The notes under the pieces are model-generated. The model had not been told where the DNA came from, searched no databases, and worked only from the letters and a program-made list of their open reading frames with translations. A program made the position numbers and the translations under genes. Positions 19,791 to 29,029 of a stretch of 61,912 nt of DNA are shown here, piece after piece. Source of the DNA: Nitrosomonadales bacterium (GTDB taxonomy: Bacteria > Pseudomonadota > Gammaproteobacteria > Burkholderiales > Gallionellaceae); contig CANJMS010000002.1 of NCBI GenBank assembly GCA_947475825.1, positions 1 through 61,912 on the forward strand, given 5' to 3'. The stretch's first letter is position 1. Every line of letters starts with the position of its first letter.

Positions 19791-19817
19791 TACGGTTGAT
19801 TATAAAGGCGTACCCCC

Positions 19818-20714
19818 GTGGCATCAAAACAGAAAATTTTAGCTATAAGTGGATTGATAACTGGCTCATTGGTGTGGGGGCTGGTGTGGTATCCCTATCG
19901 CGTATTAAATGAGGCGGGCGTTTCCGGCGTACTGTCTGCATTTTTGAGCTACACCTTCGCCTTGTTGATTGGTTTATTCTTTACCGGCTCAGTGTGGCGA
20001 GAGTTGCGCGGATCGGGCTGGTGGGGCATCGCGTTGATGGTTAGCGCAGGCGGTGCAAATGTGGGTTATGTGCTGGCCGTGCTAAATGGCGAAGTCATGC
20101 GCGTGTTATTGCTATTTTATCTGGCACCTTTATGGACAGTCTTTTTATCGCGCTGGATGCTTGGTGAAAAGTTAAATTTTTATGGTTATGCTGTTGTTGC
20201 GCTTTCTTTGACGGGCGCATTCACCATGCTATGGAGTGGGGAGCGTGGCTTACCCTTGCCACAAAATTATGCTGAATGGATGGGGTTGACAGCGGGACTG
20301 TGCTTCGCCTGGCTAAATGTCACGGTACGGCGCACGCAACACTTAAGCGTCAACTTCAAAGCAGCCAGCGTGTGGCTGGGCACGGTTTTATTGACTGCGC
20401 CAGTGTTGCTATACATGGGTGGAATCGCCACGCAATTGCAAAGCATGTCCATTGAAACTTGGTTGTTACTGGCGCTGATTGGTGTAGTGCTGGGCGCAAC
20501 CAGTTTTATTGTGCAATACGGCGTGAGCCATTTACCTGCCAATCAAGCGATTATTTTGCTGCTATCCGAATTAGTTTTCGCGGCCATTGCCGCGTATTTT
20601 CTGGCGGGTGAAGAGATGAGCGTGCGCGAGTGGGTGGGTGCTGTACTTATTATTTCTGCCAGCTTGCTGTCGGGCAAGGTGTATACCGAGCAGCGAAGTT
20701 ATTCCAATTCCTGA
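19818..20714 (+). CDS. EamA/DMT-family transporter
   Basis: A 298-residue membrane protein with about ten hydrophobic helices in two EamA repeats, starting ISGLITGSLVWGLVWYPYRVLNEAGVSG and ending VREWVGAVLIISASLLSG. The conserved second-repeat region (LALIGVVLGATSFIVQYGVSHLPANQAIILLLSELVFAAIAAYFLAGE) is intact. DMT members export amino acids, nucleotides or other metabolites; the substrate here cannot be read from sequence. It stands alone on the plus strand between two repeats, with a start at GTG 19818. Confidence 0.88.
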   Translation: MASKQKILAISGLITGSLVWGLVWYPYRVLNEAGVSGVLSAFLSYTFALLIGLFFTGSVWRELRGSGWWGIALMVSAGGANVGYVLAVLNGEVMRVLLLFYLAPLWTVFLSRWMLGEKLNFYGYAVVALSLTGAFTMLWSGERGLPLPQNYAEWMGLTAGLCFAWLNVTVRRTQHLSVNFKAASVWLGTVLLTAPVLLYMGGIATQLQSMSIETWLLLALIGVVLGATSFIVQYGVSHLPANQAIILLLSELVFAAIAAYFLAGEEMSVREWVGAVLIISASLLSGKVYTEQRSYSNS

Positions 20715-20886
20715 TAAAAACGATCACAGTGTTGGCTTCGTTTTCGGCTCCTGAGTGAAACAACTAGCCATCCCACTAAGCAACCAAAAGACGGTTGCAA
20801 AATGGTTGGTTATAGCCGTACTCAAATGTACTGTTAGGAGCCTCATCCTTGCCGCCTTGTGCTCCTGTTTATCAGAAATTGGAATT
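20701..20886. repeat. long palindromic repeat after DMT transporter
   Basis: A 186-bp element whose ends are inverted copies (ATTCCAATTCCTGATAAAAA at the left; TTTATCAGAAATTGGAATT at the right). Both arms share words with the element at 25641-25727 (GATAAAA, CACAAGGCGGCAAGGATGAG, GATCGTTTTTATC), so the two are family members. A weaker relative lies near 10484-10551. The left arm overlaps the last codons of the transporter gene. It has no open frame. Confidence 0.6.
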
Positions 20887-20942
20887 AATAGAGCGCTTCT
20901 CATTCCATTTAATTTTTCTTACGTTGCGGTGAGGTGTGGCTG

Positions 20943-21350
20943 TCAACCCAGTACTGTTAATCCTGCTTCAGCAATTTGACCATCCTGCGCTGAGCGTACG
21001 CCACTGATTCCCAGCCCGCCGATGATTTGATTCCCACGTATGAGCGGAACTCCCCCTTCGGCAGGCAGCATGCCAGGCAGGACAAGATGATTCAATCGAC
21101 CCCCAGCGACAGCTTCCTCCATGGCTTTGGTCGGGCGTTTAAAGGCGACAGCCGCACGCGCTTTTTGCATGGCAATTTCAACACTGCCAAATTGGGTATC
21201 GTGGCTGCGCTGAAAATACAGCAGGTGTCCGCCATCATCCACAATCGCGATCACTACGCGCCACTCATTGCGGAGTGCTTCGGCTTGGGCTGCGGCAGCG
21301 ACGCGCTGGGCATCTTCGAGGGTGAGAATGGGTTTGCTGAGTGTCATCAT
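20943..21350 (-). CDS. GlcG/HbpS-like heme-degrading-domain protein
   Basis: A 135-residue single-domain protein of the GlcG/HbpS (DUF336) family: LTLEDAQRVAAAAQAEALRNEW at the start, VAIVDDGGHLLYFQRSHDTQFGSVEIAMQKARAAVAFKRPT in the middle, and GGVPLIRGNQIIGGLGISG near the end. HbpS binds heme, while GlcG is linked to glycolate use; the role here is unknown. No signal peptide is present. A copy of the MITE-like element ends 13 bases in front of its ATG, so its native promoter and ribosome site may have been replaced. Confidence 0.88.
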   Translation of the reverse strand: MMTLSKPILTLEDAQRVAAAAQAEALRNEWRVVIAIVDDGGHLLYFQRSHDTQFGSVEIAMQKARAAVAFKRPTKAMEEAVAGGRLNHLVLPGMLPAEGGVPLIRGNQIIGGLGISGVRSAQDGQIAEAGLTVLG

Positions 21351-21367
21351 GTTGAGTTTTCAGTTAG

Positions 21368-21602
21368 GGAACCTCTGATTAAGTCCCGCATGGCCGCGCA
21401 TTCGGCTTTGCGGGATGGAATGCAAGAAAGGTGACGACGCGAATGGTTATTCCCTTCGCTAGGAGCCTGACACCGCAGACCGCCCGCAATGCCTATGCCC
21501 TTGTGGGTTGCGACAAAAATGGGCACTCTCTGTGTTGTGCTCCTTGCGATCATCCATTTTTTGTCAGCAACGCGGTTCATGATGGACTTAATCAGAGGTT
21601 CC
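21368..21602. mobile_element. MITE-like element, copy 2 (235 bp)
   Basis: The same element as at 2948-3220, with GGAACCTCTGATTAAGTC inverted ends and TTAG on both sides (21364-21367 and 21603-21606). It lacks 38 bp present in the other copies (the part around GGTATCGTAGAATAACTACG), so it is an internal-deletion form. It lies between the GlcG-like gene and adk, 17 bp upstream of the former's ATG counting the flanking TTAG. Confidence 0.85.
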
Positions 21603-21623
21603 TTAGTAAGTTGGCGATAGAGA

Positions 21624-22295
<672 letters not shown>

Positions 22296-22304
22296 TTAAA
22301 GAGT

Positions 22305-23069
22305 TTAAATTTGGTTAAAGCGTTCGCGTGCAATTTGTAAATCCTGTTCTGTATCGACTCCGCTGGGTGGGGCGTCATCAGTAATGGTTACGCCAATTTT
22401 ATAGCCATGCCATAGTGCGCGTAATTGTTCTAACGCTTCTGTTTGTTCAATAGCGGCAGGCGGCAGTTGGCAAAAATCGCGCAAAAAACTGGCGCGGTAA
22501 GCATAGATGCCGATATGGCGTAGTACATTGTCCCCTTGTGGGACAGAGTGCGTAGTCGTTTTAGCATCGCGTGCAAAGGGAATCGCGGCACGGCTGAAAT
22601 ACAAAGCGTTGTAATGTTTGTCCAGCACCACTTTCACCACATTGGGATTGTTGATGACGGTGTCGTCATATATCGGATGACAAGCGGTGGCGATGGCGCA
22701 ATCTGGATGATCGTGCAGATGTTGTGCCACAGCGCGAATCAGCGCGGGCGGAATGAGCGGCTCATCGCCTTGCACGTTGACTACGATGGTATCGTCTGGC
22801 CATTTGAATTGTGCGGTAACCTCGGCAATGCGATCTGTGCCGCTGATGTGTTTGGGGTCGGTCATGCAGGCTTGGTAGCCGTGTATTTGCGCCGCTGTCA
22901 CGATACTGGGATGATCGGTAGCAATCCAGATTTCCTGCGCGCCACTTTTGCTGGCTTGCTCGGCTACTCGTATGACCATGGGCTTGCCCGCTATGGGCAA
23001 CAGTGCTTTGCCAGGTAAACGAGTGGAGGCAAGCCGTGCTGGGATCACTACATGAAAGCGGAGATTCAA
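22305..23069 (-). CDS. kdsB: 3-deoxy-manno-octulosonate cytidylyltransferase
   Basis: A 254-residue CMP-Kdo synthetase that activates Kdo for lipopolysaccharide. Signature: [49 protein letters not shown]. Around residues 175-190 the reading frame includes an insertion of about five residues, PQGDN, encoded by a CATTGTCCCCTTGTGGGAC palindrome, just before [10 protein letters not shown]. Homologues have a variable loop there, so the enzyme may tolerate it. The next gene upstream is the Trm112-like gene. Confidence 0.94.
   Translation of the reverse strand: MNLRFHVVIPARLASTRLPGKALLPIAGKPMVIRVAEQASKSGAQEIWIATDHPSIVTAAQIHGYQACMTDPKHISGTDRIAEVTAQFKWPDDTIVVNVQGDEPLIPPALIRAVAQHLHDHPDCAIATACHPIYDDTVINNPNVVKVVLDKHYNALYFSRAAIPFARDAKTTTHSVPQGDNVLRHIGIYAYRASFLRDFCQLPPAAIEQTEALEQLRALWHGYKIGVTITDDAPPSGVDTEQDLQIARERFNQI
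22526..22545. repeat. in-frame palindrome, copy 1 (in kdsB)
   Basis: CATTGTCCCCTTGTGGGACA, a member of a five-copy family in this window (also 25780, 26514, 27194 and 55521). The core stem is CCCC/GGGG around TTGT. On the kdsB coding strand it is read VPQGDN. Confidence 0.8.
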
Positions 23070-23083
23070 AGTGAGCCTATTAT

Positions 23084-23275
23084 TTATTTAGGGAGCTTTT
23101 CAACTTCTTCAGCCGTCATCTGGCGCGCTTCATCCACCAGCATAACCGGGATGTCGTCTTTAATTGCAAAGGCCAGACGATCTGCTCGACAGATTAATTC
23201 CTGTTCAGCTTTGCGATAAACCAGCGAAGATTTGCATAGCGGGCACACTAGAATTTCAAGTAATTTGGCATCCAT
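23084..23275 (-). CDS. Trm112-like small zinc-ribbon-fold protein (YcaR type)
   Basis: A 63-residue protein of the Trm112/YcaR (UPF0434) family: [15 protein letters not shown] with a CxxC pair near the N-terminus, [19 protein letters not shown] near the end. In eukaryotes Trm112 activates methyltransferases; in bacteria the role is unclear, but the gene nearly always sits between lpxK and kdsB, exactly as here. Spacing is 6 bp from lpxK and 14 bp to kdsB, so it is one operon. The second cysteine pair of zinc forms is missing, which is usual for bacterial members. Confidence 0.92.
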   Translation of the reverse strand: MDAKLLEILVCPLCKSSLVYRKAEQELICRADRLAFAIKDDIPVMLVDEARQMTAEEVEKLPK

Positions 23276-23281
23276 GTCGGG

Positions 23282-24361
23282 TTATCCTTTTTGAATGGGA
23301 CGTGTTTTTTCTGCAGAACCTTTTTCTGCAGAAAAACTATTTCTGGATAAATTATTTCCAGATAAATTTTCTGGAGAGAGCTTACCCAGAATAAATTTGA
23401 TCAATGTCGGCGGCAAATGAGCGTCCACTCGTAGTACCCAGCAAATGTCGGTGGCAAACGGTGCACATTTTACCGCATCTTTTTCGGTCATCAAGATCGC
23501 TTCCGCACCTCTAAAATTAATATCTGCCGGCATAAACGGATGATGGTCAGGATACGGGTGGGTGCGTGCTTTCAGACCCAGTTCACGCAAATAATCGAAG
23601 AAGCGTTGTGGGGAGGCGATGCCCGCGACAGCATGATTATCCTTGTCGCGGAAGTCGGCGACCTTGGCGGTAATCTCAGGATTCCGCAAATTATAAAAAG
23701 TCTCACCACGCAATTTCATACTGTAGGCATCGCCTACATCTTCCACGCCGCCATGCAAGACGATGGCATCGACGCTATTCATGCGTGACGACGGCTCGCG
23801 TAGCGGCCCTGATGGCAGCAGCATACCGTTACCAAATGTACGCACACCATCTATCACCAAAATTTCAATATCGCGGCGCAATTGATAATGTTGCAAGCCG
23901 TCATCGCTCAGTATCACATTACATTCGGGATGCGCCTGCAATAGCGCGCGTCCAGCCGCCACGCGATTACGCCCTATCCAAACCGGACAAATTTTGCGCC
24001 GCGCCATGAGCGCGGGTTCGTCGCCCACCACCGCCGGATCGCTTTGTGCGTCGACTTTTTGCGGCATATTGGCCGAGCCGCCATAGCCGCGACTGATAAT
24101 GCCGGGTCGCCAACCGTTATCTATTAGTTTCTGTGCCAGCCACAGGGTTAAAGGAGTCTTGCCCGTACCGCCCACCGTGATATTGCCGATGATAATGACG
24201 GGTACGGGCAGCTTCTCACTTCTTAAAATTCCAAAGCGATAAAACAGTCTGCGCCCGATAGTTAGCATGCGAAAGACAAAACTGAAAGGACCAAGAAAAA
24301 GTTGTATCGGGGAAAGTTGATACCAATGCTCTTCGAGCCAACGACTGAATGTTTTTAACAT
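23282..24361 (-). CDS. lpxK: tetraacyldisaccharide 4'-kinase
   Basis: A 359-residue inner-membrane kinase that phosphorylates the lipid A precursor. Walker A is IIGNITVGGTGKTPLTLWLAQ; ISRGYGG, VGDEPALMARR and LSDDGLQHYQLRRDIEI are typical. Family members end close to the LPPTLIKFIL region. Here a tail of about 25 residues follows (residues about 335-359, Ser/Asn/Glu-rich: ENLSGNNLSRNSF), encoded by palindromic repeats at 23305-23385 containing TTTTTCTGCAGAA twice and TTTCTGGATAAATT. The tail is probably an acquired extension with no role in catalysis. Confidence 0.93.
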   Translation of the reverse strand: MLKTFSRWLEEHWYQLSPIQLFLGPFSFVFRMLTIGRRLFYRFGILRSEKLPVPVIIIGNITVGGTGKTPLTLWLAQKLIDNGWRPGIISRGYGGSANMPQKVDAQSDPAVVGDEPALMARRKICPVWIGRNRVAAGRALLQAHPECNVILSDDGLQHYQLRRDIEILVIDGVRTFGNGMLLPSGPLREPSSRMNSVDAIVLHGGVEDVGDAYSMKLRGETFYNLRNPEITAKVADFRDKDNHAVAGIASPQRFFDYLRELGLKARTHPYPDHHPFMPADINFRGAEAILMTEKDAVKCAPFATDICWVLRVDAHLPPTLIKFILGKLSPENLSGNNLSRNSFSAEKGSAEKTRPIQKG

Positions 24362-24371
24362 GTTGATAAAT

Positions 24372-24785
24372 TTATTTGCGACTTGTAGTAAATGTAATGC
24401 TGTTAAAACCAGCCTGACGTGCAGCTTCCATAATATTAATCACAGCTTGATGCGGTGTTTTGGCATCGGCGTTGATAATGATCATTGGATTTTTTTGATC
24501 GCCTGCGGCACGACGCAGTGCCTGGGAAAATTTTTCCACGCCACCAAAAACAATTCCAGAATCATTGATTGCATAATGTTCAATCGCATCAACTGAGACA
24601 TTAATTTTAACGGGTGGAATAGCGGATTGTTCACCGCTGGCTTGCGGCAATTTTATTTTCAGCGCGGAAAATTTTTCATAGGTAGTGGTTACCATCAGAA
24701 AAATAATGATGACTAAAAGTACATCAATCATTGGAATAAGGTTAATTTCAGGCTCTTCGTGGTCACGGCCTCGTTGAAAATTCAT
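24372..24785 (-). CDS. exbD: biopolymer transport protein ExbD/TolR family
   Basis: A 137-residue protein with a short cytosolic N-terminus (GRDHEEPEINLIPMIDVLLVIIIFLMVTTTY), which contains the single membrane helix and the conserved proton-path Asp in IDVLLV, followed by a periplasmic domain (NADAKTPHQAVINIMEAARQAGF). It works with ExbB as a proton-driven motor, energising TonB-type transport. It is 15 bp after exbB and just before lpxK, an arrangement common in betaproteobacteria. No tonB is nearby, so ExbD versus TolR rests on the lpxK context. Confidence 0.9.
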   Translation of the reverse strand: MNFQRGRDHEEPEINLIPMIDVLLVIIIFLMVTTTYEKFSALKIKLPQASGEQSAIPPVKINVSVDAIEHYAINDSGIVFGGVEKFSQALRRAAGDQKNPMIIINADAKTPHQAVINIMEAARQAGFNSITFTTSRK

Positions 24786-24800
24786 GATTTTAACCCTCGC

Positions 24801-25409
24801 TTAGCTACGGCGTGAACCGTGAATAATTTCCACCAACTTGATTGCCTGCTGCTCCATTTCGATGGCTAGATTATTTACCTGAGCGCGGAAGTGGCGATAG
24901 AAAATCATGCTGGGAATCGCCACAATCAAACCAAAAGCGGTGTTGTACAGCGCAATGGAAATGCCATGCGCCAGTGCGGCAGGCGCGCTCTCGGTGGCAC
25001 TTTGTGCGCCGAAAATTTCAATCATACCAACCATCGTGCCAAATAATCCCAGCAAGGGGCTGATCGAAGCAATGGTGCCGAGCGCGGTTAAAAAGCGCGA
25101 TAAATCATGCGCCACCACACGCCCTGTTTCCTCAATGGACTCCTTCATCACCTCGGGAGAGTTTTTCACATTCTTCAGTCCCGCCGCAAATATGCGTCCG
25201 AGCGGCGAGCCAGCCGCCAGCCGCGCCAGCATCTCATCGTTCACACCATGAGTGGTAATATCCTGTATCACGTTATCCAAGAGTTGTGCTGGTATAACTG
25301 TTCTGTAGCGTAGCGTGTACAGGCGTTCGCCAATAAGCCCTAAGGCAATAACTGATGCAATAAGCAAAAACCAGATCGGCCAACCAGCCGCTTCAATAAT
25401 GGCAAACAC
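24801..25409 (-). CDS. exbB: MotA/TolQ/ExbB proton channel family protein
   Basis: A 202-residue inner-membrane protein with three helices: IIEAAGWPIWFLLIASVIALGLIGERLY at the N-terminus, LTALGTIASISPLLGLFGTMVGMIEIFG (the proton-channel signature), and GISIALYNTAFGLIVAIPSMIFYRHF. Partner of the adjacent ExbD. It is the first gene of the minus-strand run towards adk. Its promoter should lie in the roughly 400-bp divergent gap shared with recJ. Confidence 0.92.
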   Translation of the reverse strand: MFAIIEAAGWPIWFLLIASVIALGLIGERLYTLRYRTVIPAQLLDNVIQDITTHGVNDEMLARLAAGSPLGRIFAAGLKNVKNSPEVMKESIEETGRVVAHDLSRFLTALGTIASISPLLGLFGTMVGMIEIFGAQSATESAPAALAHGISIALYNTAFGLIVAIPSMIFYRHFRAQVNNLAIEMEQQAIKLVEIIHGSRRS

Positions 25410-25640
25410 TATTTTTCTCCAAATTATCGGGATGTATTTTAAGGGTTAAGCTTGAAATTGAAATACGAATAATGTAACTGCTCATAGATATTTGGGCAAC
25501 ATGCCAAGTAACCGCCGCACATTGTACTGAGGAAACCCCTCGCTCACTAATAGTTTAGATTTCAATCAGGGAAATTTGACCTGTGCTTTCAATCAATCTG
25601 CTTTCAATCTAAAGAGTTCAGCGGGCTAAGCAGCGATCTC

Positions 25641-25727
25641 ATTCCAGTTTCCGATAAAAGGAGCACAAGGCGGCAAGGATGAGGCGACGAAGGTAACACA
25701 GTGATCGTTTTTATCGGGAATTGGAAT
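25641..25727. repeat. short palindromic repeat upstream of recJ
   Basis: An 87-bp element with inverted ends ATTCCAGTTTCCGATAAAA and TTTTTATCGGGAATTGGAAT. Its interior GCACAAGGCGGCAAGGATGAG matches the complement of part of the element at 20701-20886. It is a compact member of the same family. Confidence 0.6.
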
Positions 25728-25779
25728 CACAACCTGCCCATACCCTAACATACCAATCGTTTCTGCTAAACTGCCGTGT

Positions 25780-25799
25780 CATTGTCCCCTTGTGGGACA
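25780..25799. repeat. in-frame palindrome, copy 2 (recJ leader)
   Basis: CATTGTCCCCTTGTGGGACA, lying 18 bp before the preferred recJ ATG. If translation began at GTG 25776 it would be read in-frame as SLSPCGT. In this copy the orientation relative to the gene is opposite to the kdsB copy. Confidence 0.75.
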
Positions 25800-25817
25800 T
25801 TTTTTGCCGTAGCACCC

Positions 25818-27797
25818 ATGCCTGATATTGCATCACGCCCCCATTCCGCTACAACCGTAAATCAACTTATCGCAAGTGGAATGCAGCCTTTGCTAGCCCG
25901 TATTTATGCTGCTCGTGAAATTCTGGACATTGCACAATTAAATACGGCTCTGCTCGGTTTGCTACCTTACACGTTATTAAAAAATGCACAGGAAATGGCA
26001 GTCATACTGGCGGATGCCATTGCCACGCAACGTAAAATTCTAATCGTGGCAGATTATGATGCTGATGGTGCAACCGCATGTGCTGTGGGGCTGCGAGGCT
26101 TGCGCGCAATGGGCGCAAATGTGGCATTTATCGTTCCGAACCGGTTTGAATATGGCTATGGCCTTACCCCGGAAATCGTCCAGCTAGCGGCTGGCGTAGG
26201 CTGCGCGTCCAATCCAGATAAACCCGATTTTATTCTGACTGTCGACAACGGCATTTCCAGCGTGGAAGGTGTGGCAGAAGCCAATCGGCTGGATATAGAG
26301 GTGCTGATTACCGATCATCATTTGCCAGGGTGTACGCTGCCGGACGCGCGATGTATTGTGAATCCCAACCAAAATGGTTGCGCCTTCCCCAGTAAAAACC
26401 TGGCAGGTGTTGGCGTGATGTTTTATGTACTGCTGGCCTTGCGTGCCGAGTTGCGCGCACGCGGTCAATTTAATGAAGCGACGGTGTCAACTTCTCAAGC
26501 TCGCCAGAGCTTAGCCCCACAAGGGGACAATGAGAATTGCCTACACCCTCCGGGTGCGAGAACCCCTGTGAGGCCTTTGGTGGTGTCAACTCCGCCCAAC
26601 CGGAGGTTGGATGCGGATTGCCTACCTTTGGTGGTGTCAACTCCGCCCAACCGGAGGTTGGATGCGGATTGCCTACCTTTGGTGCAGCCTAATCTGGCCG
26701 AGCTATTGGACATCGTTGCGCTAGGCACGGTGGCAGATGTGGTGAAGCTGGATGAAAATAATCGCATACTGGTACAACAAGGTTTGCAACGCATTCGTGC
26801 GGGGCGAGCCTGTGCGGGCATTCAGGCATTGCTTGCCGTAGCACGCAAAGTCCCCAGCAAAACCAGCGCATATGAACTCGGTTTCGTGGTCGGCCCGCGC
26901 TTAAATGCTGCCGGGCGGTTGGATGACATGAGCTTGGGCATCCAATGTTTGACTACCGATGATTCCACGATAGCTGCCAAGATAGCCACCCAGCTGGATG
27001 CGCTCAATCACGAACGTCGCAGCATCGAGGCGGACATGCAACAAACAGCATTATTGGCCTTGGAGAATATTGATCCAACCGACCATTACAGTTTGACTTT
27101 ATTTGACCCAAGCTGGCATCAAGGCGTGATTGGCATCTTGGCATCGCGACTCAAGGATAAATATCATCGACCCACTATTATTTTTGCACGCTCGTCCCAC
27201 AAGGGGACAATGTCTGTGGGGGAGCTAGAAGGGGGGGAGCTAAAAAGGGGGGAGATAAAAGGTTCTGGTCGCAGCATTGCAGGACTGCACTTGCGTGATG
27301 CGCTGGATTTAATTGCCAAGCGCCATCCGCATCTACTGCAAAAATTTGGCGGCCATGCAATGGCGGCAGGGCTCAGTTTGCGTGAAGAACATTTCGCCGA
27401 GTTTCAGCAAGCGTTTGAAGCTGTTGTGCAAAGCCTGCTGCCATCTACCGCACTCCACAAAACGTTGGAGACAGATGGCGAATTAGCTCAAGCAGATTTT
27501 TCGCTGGACATCGTGCGCAGCCTGGAACAGCAAGTATGGGGACAAGGCTTTCCGCCGCCAACATTTAATAATATATTTACAGTCAAAAGCCAGCGCGTCG
27601 TCGGTGAAAAACATTTGAAACTCAAACTGGCGATGGGCTCGACTACATTCGATGCCATCTACTTTTTTAACATCGACCCCCTGCCGAAAAACATCCGCGC
27701 TGTATATAAATTATCAGCCAACGAATACAACGGCAACACCACAATACAACTCGTCATCGAACATTGGGAACACTGCAAGCCTAGCGAAGCACTATAA
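25818..27797 (+). CDS. recJ: single-stranded-DNA-specific exonuclease RecJ
   Basis: A 659-residue 5'-3' ssDNA exonuclease of the DHH family used in repair and recombination. DHH motifs: ILIVADYDADGATACAVGLRG, FILTVDNGISSVEG, VLITDHHLPG; the DHHA1 part holds GVGVMFYVLLALRAE and GFVVGPRLNAAGRLDDM, followed by the C-terminal KFGGHAMAAGLSL. ATG 25818 was preferred; GTG 25776 is also open. It carries two in-frame extra segments not expected in RecJ: about 60 residues (26490-26690) after ARGQFNEAT, and about 20 residues (27190-27255) before GSGRSIAGLHLRDALD. Both are made of palindromic repeats. The frame is uninterrupted, so activity may be kept. prfB starts 31 bp downstream. Confidence 0.93.
   Translation: MPDIASRPHSATTVNQLIASGMQPLLARIYAAREILDIAQLNTALLGLLPYTLLKNAQEMAVILADAIATQRKILIVADYDADGATACAVGLRGLRAMGANVAFIVPNRFEYGYGLTPEIVQLAAGVGCASNPDKPDFILTVDNGISSVEGVAEANRLDIEVLITDHHLPGCTLPDARCIVNPNQNGCAFPSKNLAGVGVMFYVLLALRAELRARGQFNEATVSTSQARQSLAPQGDNENCLHPPGARTPVRPLVVSTPPNRRLDADCLPLVVSTPPNRRLDADCLPLVQPNLAELLDIVALGTVADVVKLDENNRILVQQGLQRIRAGRACAGIQALLAVARKVPSKTSAYELGFVVGPRLNAAGRLDDMSLGIQCLTTDDSTIAAKIATQLDALNHERRSIEADMQQTALLALENIDPTDHYSLTLFDPSWHQGVIGILASRLKDKYHRPTIIFARSSHKGTMSVGELEGGELKRGEIKGSGRSIAGLHLRDALDLIAKRHPHLLQKFGGHAMAAGLSLREEHFAEFQQAFEAVVQSLLPSTALHKTLETDGELAQADFSLDIVRSLEQQVWGQGFPPPTFNNIFTVKSQRVVGEKHLKLKLAMGSTTFDAIYFFNIDPLPKNIRAVYKLSANEYNGNTTIQLVIEHWEHCKPSEAL
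26514..26532. repeat. in-frame palindrome, copy 3 (in recJ)
   Basis: GCCCCACAAGGGGACAATG, the complement orientation of the family word. It is read APQGDN within recJ, the same frame as the kdsB copy, and forms part of the larger insertion array. Confidence 0.8.
26575..26676 (+). repeat. 51-bp tandem repeat inside recJ
   Basis: Two exact 51-bp units (26575-26625 and 26626-26676) followed by the first bases of a third. Each encodes VVSTPPNRRLDADCLPL, in frame with recJ. The unit contains the hairpin CCAACCGGAGGTTGG. Just upstream another hairpin, CACCCTCCGGGTG, is also in-frame. The exact identity of the units implies a recent duplication. Confidence 0.9.
27194..27212. repeat. in-frame palindrome, copy 4 (in recJ)
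   Basis: GTCCCACAAGGGGACAATG, read SHKGTM, a different frame from copies 1 and 3. It is followed by a G-rich stretch giving GELEGGELKRGEIKG before the normal RecJ sequence resumes. Confidence 0.8.
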
Positions 27798-27828
27798 TGC
27801 GCGTCCAAAAACAGTGAAAGTAATCAGT

Positions 27829-28933
27829 ATGGAAGCCGAACAACTCAACGCCCTCTCCAATCAACTCAAAGATTTGCGTACTCGCACAAACGAATTACGG
27901 AGGTATCTTTGACTTTGATGCCAAGCAAGAACGCCTGAATGAAATTGTAATCCTCAGCGAAGACCCGGCCATCTGGCAGGACAGCAAACGCTCGCAGGAA
28001 CTCGGGCGCGAACGCAAAATCCTCGAAGGCATCGTCCTCACCCTCACCGAGCTGGACAGCAGCCTCAATGATGCAACCGAACTACTGGAAATGGCGCTGG
28101 CAGAAAATGACAGCGACAGCCTGCACAGCATCGCACAAGACACAGTGGTGATGGAAAAGCAAGTAGCGGACATGGAATTCCGCCGCATGTTCAACAATCC
28201 CATGGATGCCAACAACTGCTTCGTCGATATTCAATCCGGCAGTGGCGGCACTGAAGCGCAAGACTGGGCTTCCATGCTGTTGCGTATGTATTTGCGTTAT
28301 TGCGAACAAAAAGGATTCGGCGTGGAAGTGCTGGAACAATCCGATGGCGAAGTCGCAGGCATCAAAGGCGCGGTTTTCAAAGTCACGGGCGATTATGCCT
28401 ACGGCCATTTACGCACCGAATCGGGTGTGCACAGGTTGGTTAGAAAATCTCCATTCGATTCCGGCAACCGCCGCCACACCTCATTCTCCAGCGTGTTCGT
28501 TTATCCGGAAGTAGATGAGTCTATCGAGATTGACATCAACCCTGCCGACTTGCGCACCGACACCTATCGTGCCAGCGGCGCGGGTGGACAACACATCAAT
28601 AAAACCGATTCCGCCGTGCGTATCACCCACATTCCCACTGGTATCGTCGTGCAATGTCAAAGCGACCGCTCGCAACACCGTAACCGTGCCGAGGCCATGG
28701 CCATGCTGAAATCGCGCATGTACGAAGCCGAACTACGCAAACGCAACACCGAAAAACAAGCGCTGGAAGATAGCAAAACCGACATCGGCTGGGGACACCA
28801 AATTCGCTCCTACGTGCTGGATCAATCGCGCATCAAAGACCTGCGTACCAACATTGAAATCGGCAACACCCAAGGCGTGCTGGATGGCGATCTTGATCCA
28901 TTTATCAGCGCGAGTTTGAAGCAGGGGGTGTAG
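27829..28933 (+). CDS. prfB: peptide chain release factor 2 (programmed +1 frameshift)
   Basis: RF2 recognises UGA and UAA stops. The first 27 codons (27829-27909) end RRYL at an in-frame TGA (27910-27912). The sequence GGAGGTATCTTTGAC matches the classical autoregulatory +1 frameshift site, so the ribosome shifts to read GAC TTT GAT and continues to the stop at 28931-28933, giving about 367 residues. The anticodon-like SPF loop lies in [15 protein letters not shown]; the catalytic GGQ is in [19 protein letters not shown]. The gene follows recJ by 31 bp. In many proteobacteria lysS comes next; here it is 18 kb away. Confidence 0.95.
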
Positions 28934-29029
28934 GGAAATAACGGCTGTTGCTGGCAGCCAAGCCGTTAAACAACAATCTTCAAGTTGATCGACTATGCTT
29001 TATCCGAGATTTTTCATTAGAGACCCCAT

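Larger units (their letters stand above)
25410..25817. other. divergent intergenic region exbB/recJ
   Basis: About 400 bp between the divergent exbB and recJ genes. It contains a short repeat (25641-25727) and one copy of the CATTGTCCCCTTGTGGGAC palindrome (25780-25799). The rest is AT-richer and presumably carries both promoters, but no clear -35/-10 pair was identified with confidence. No small gene is seen. Confidence 0.4.

Noticed and set aside
26487-26690. Frameshift or assembly error in recJ
   Set aside because: The frame remains open through the insert and conserved RecJ motifs continue in the same frame on both sides.
27829-27912. A 27-codon frame ending in TGA before the RF2 body, which could be called a broken prfB
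   Set aside because: The GGAGGTATCTTTGAC context is the classical RF2 autoregulatory +1 frameshift site, so prfB is intact.
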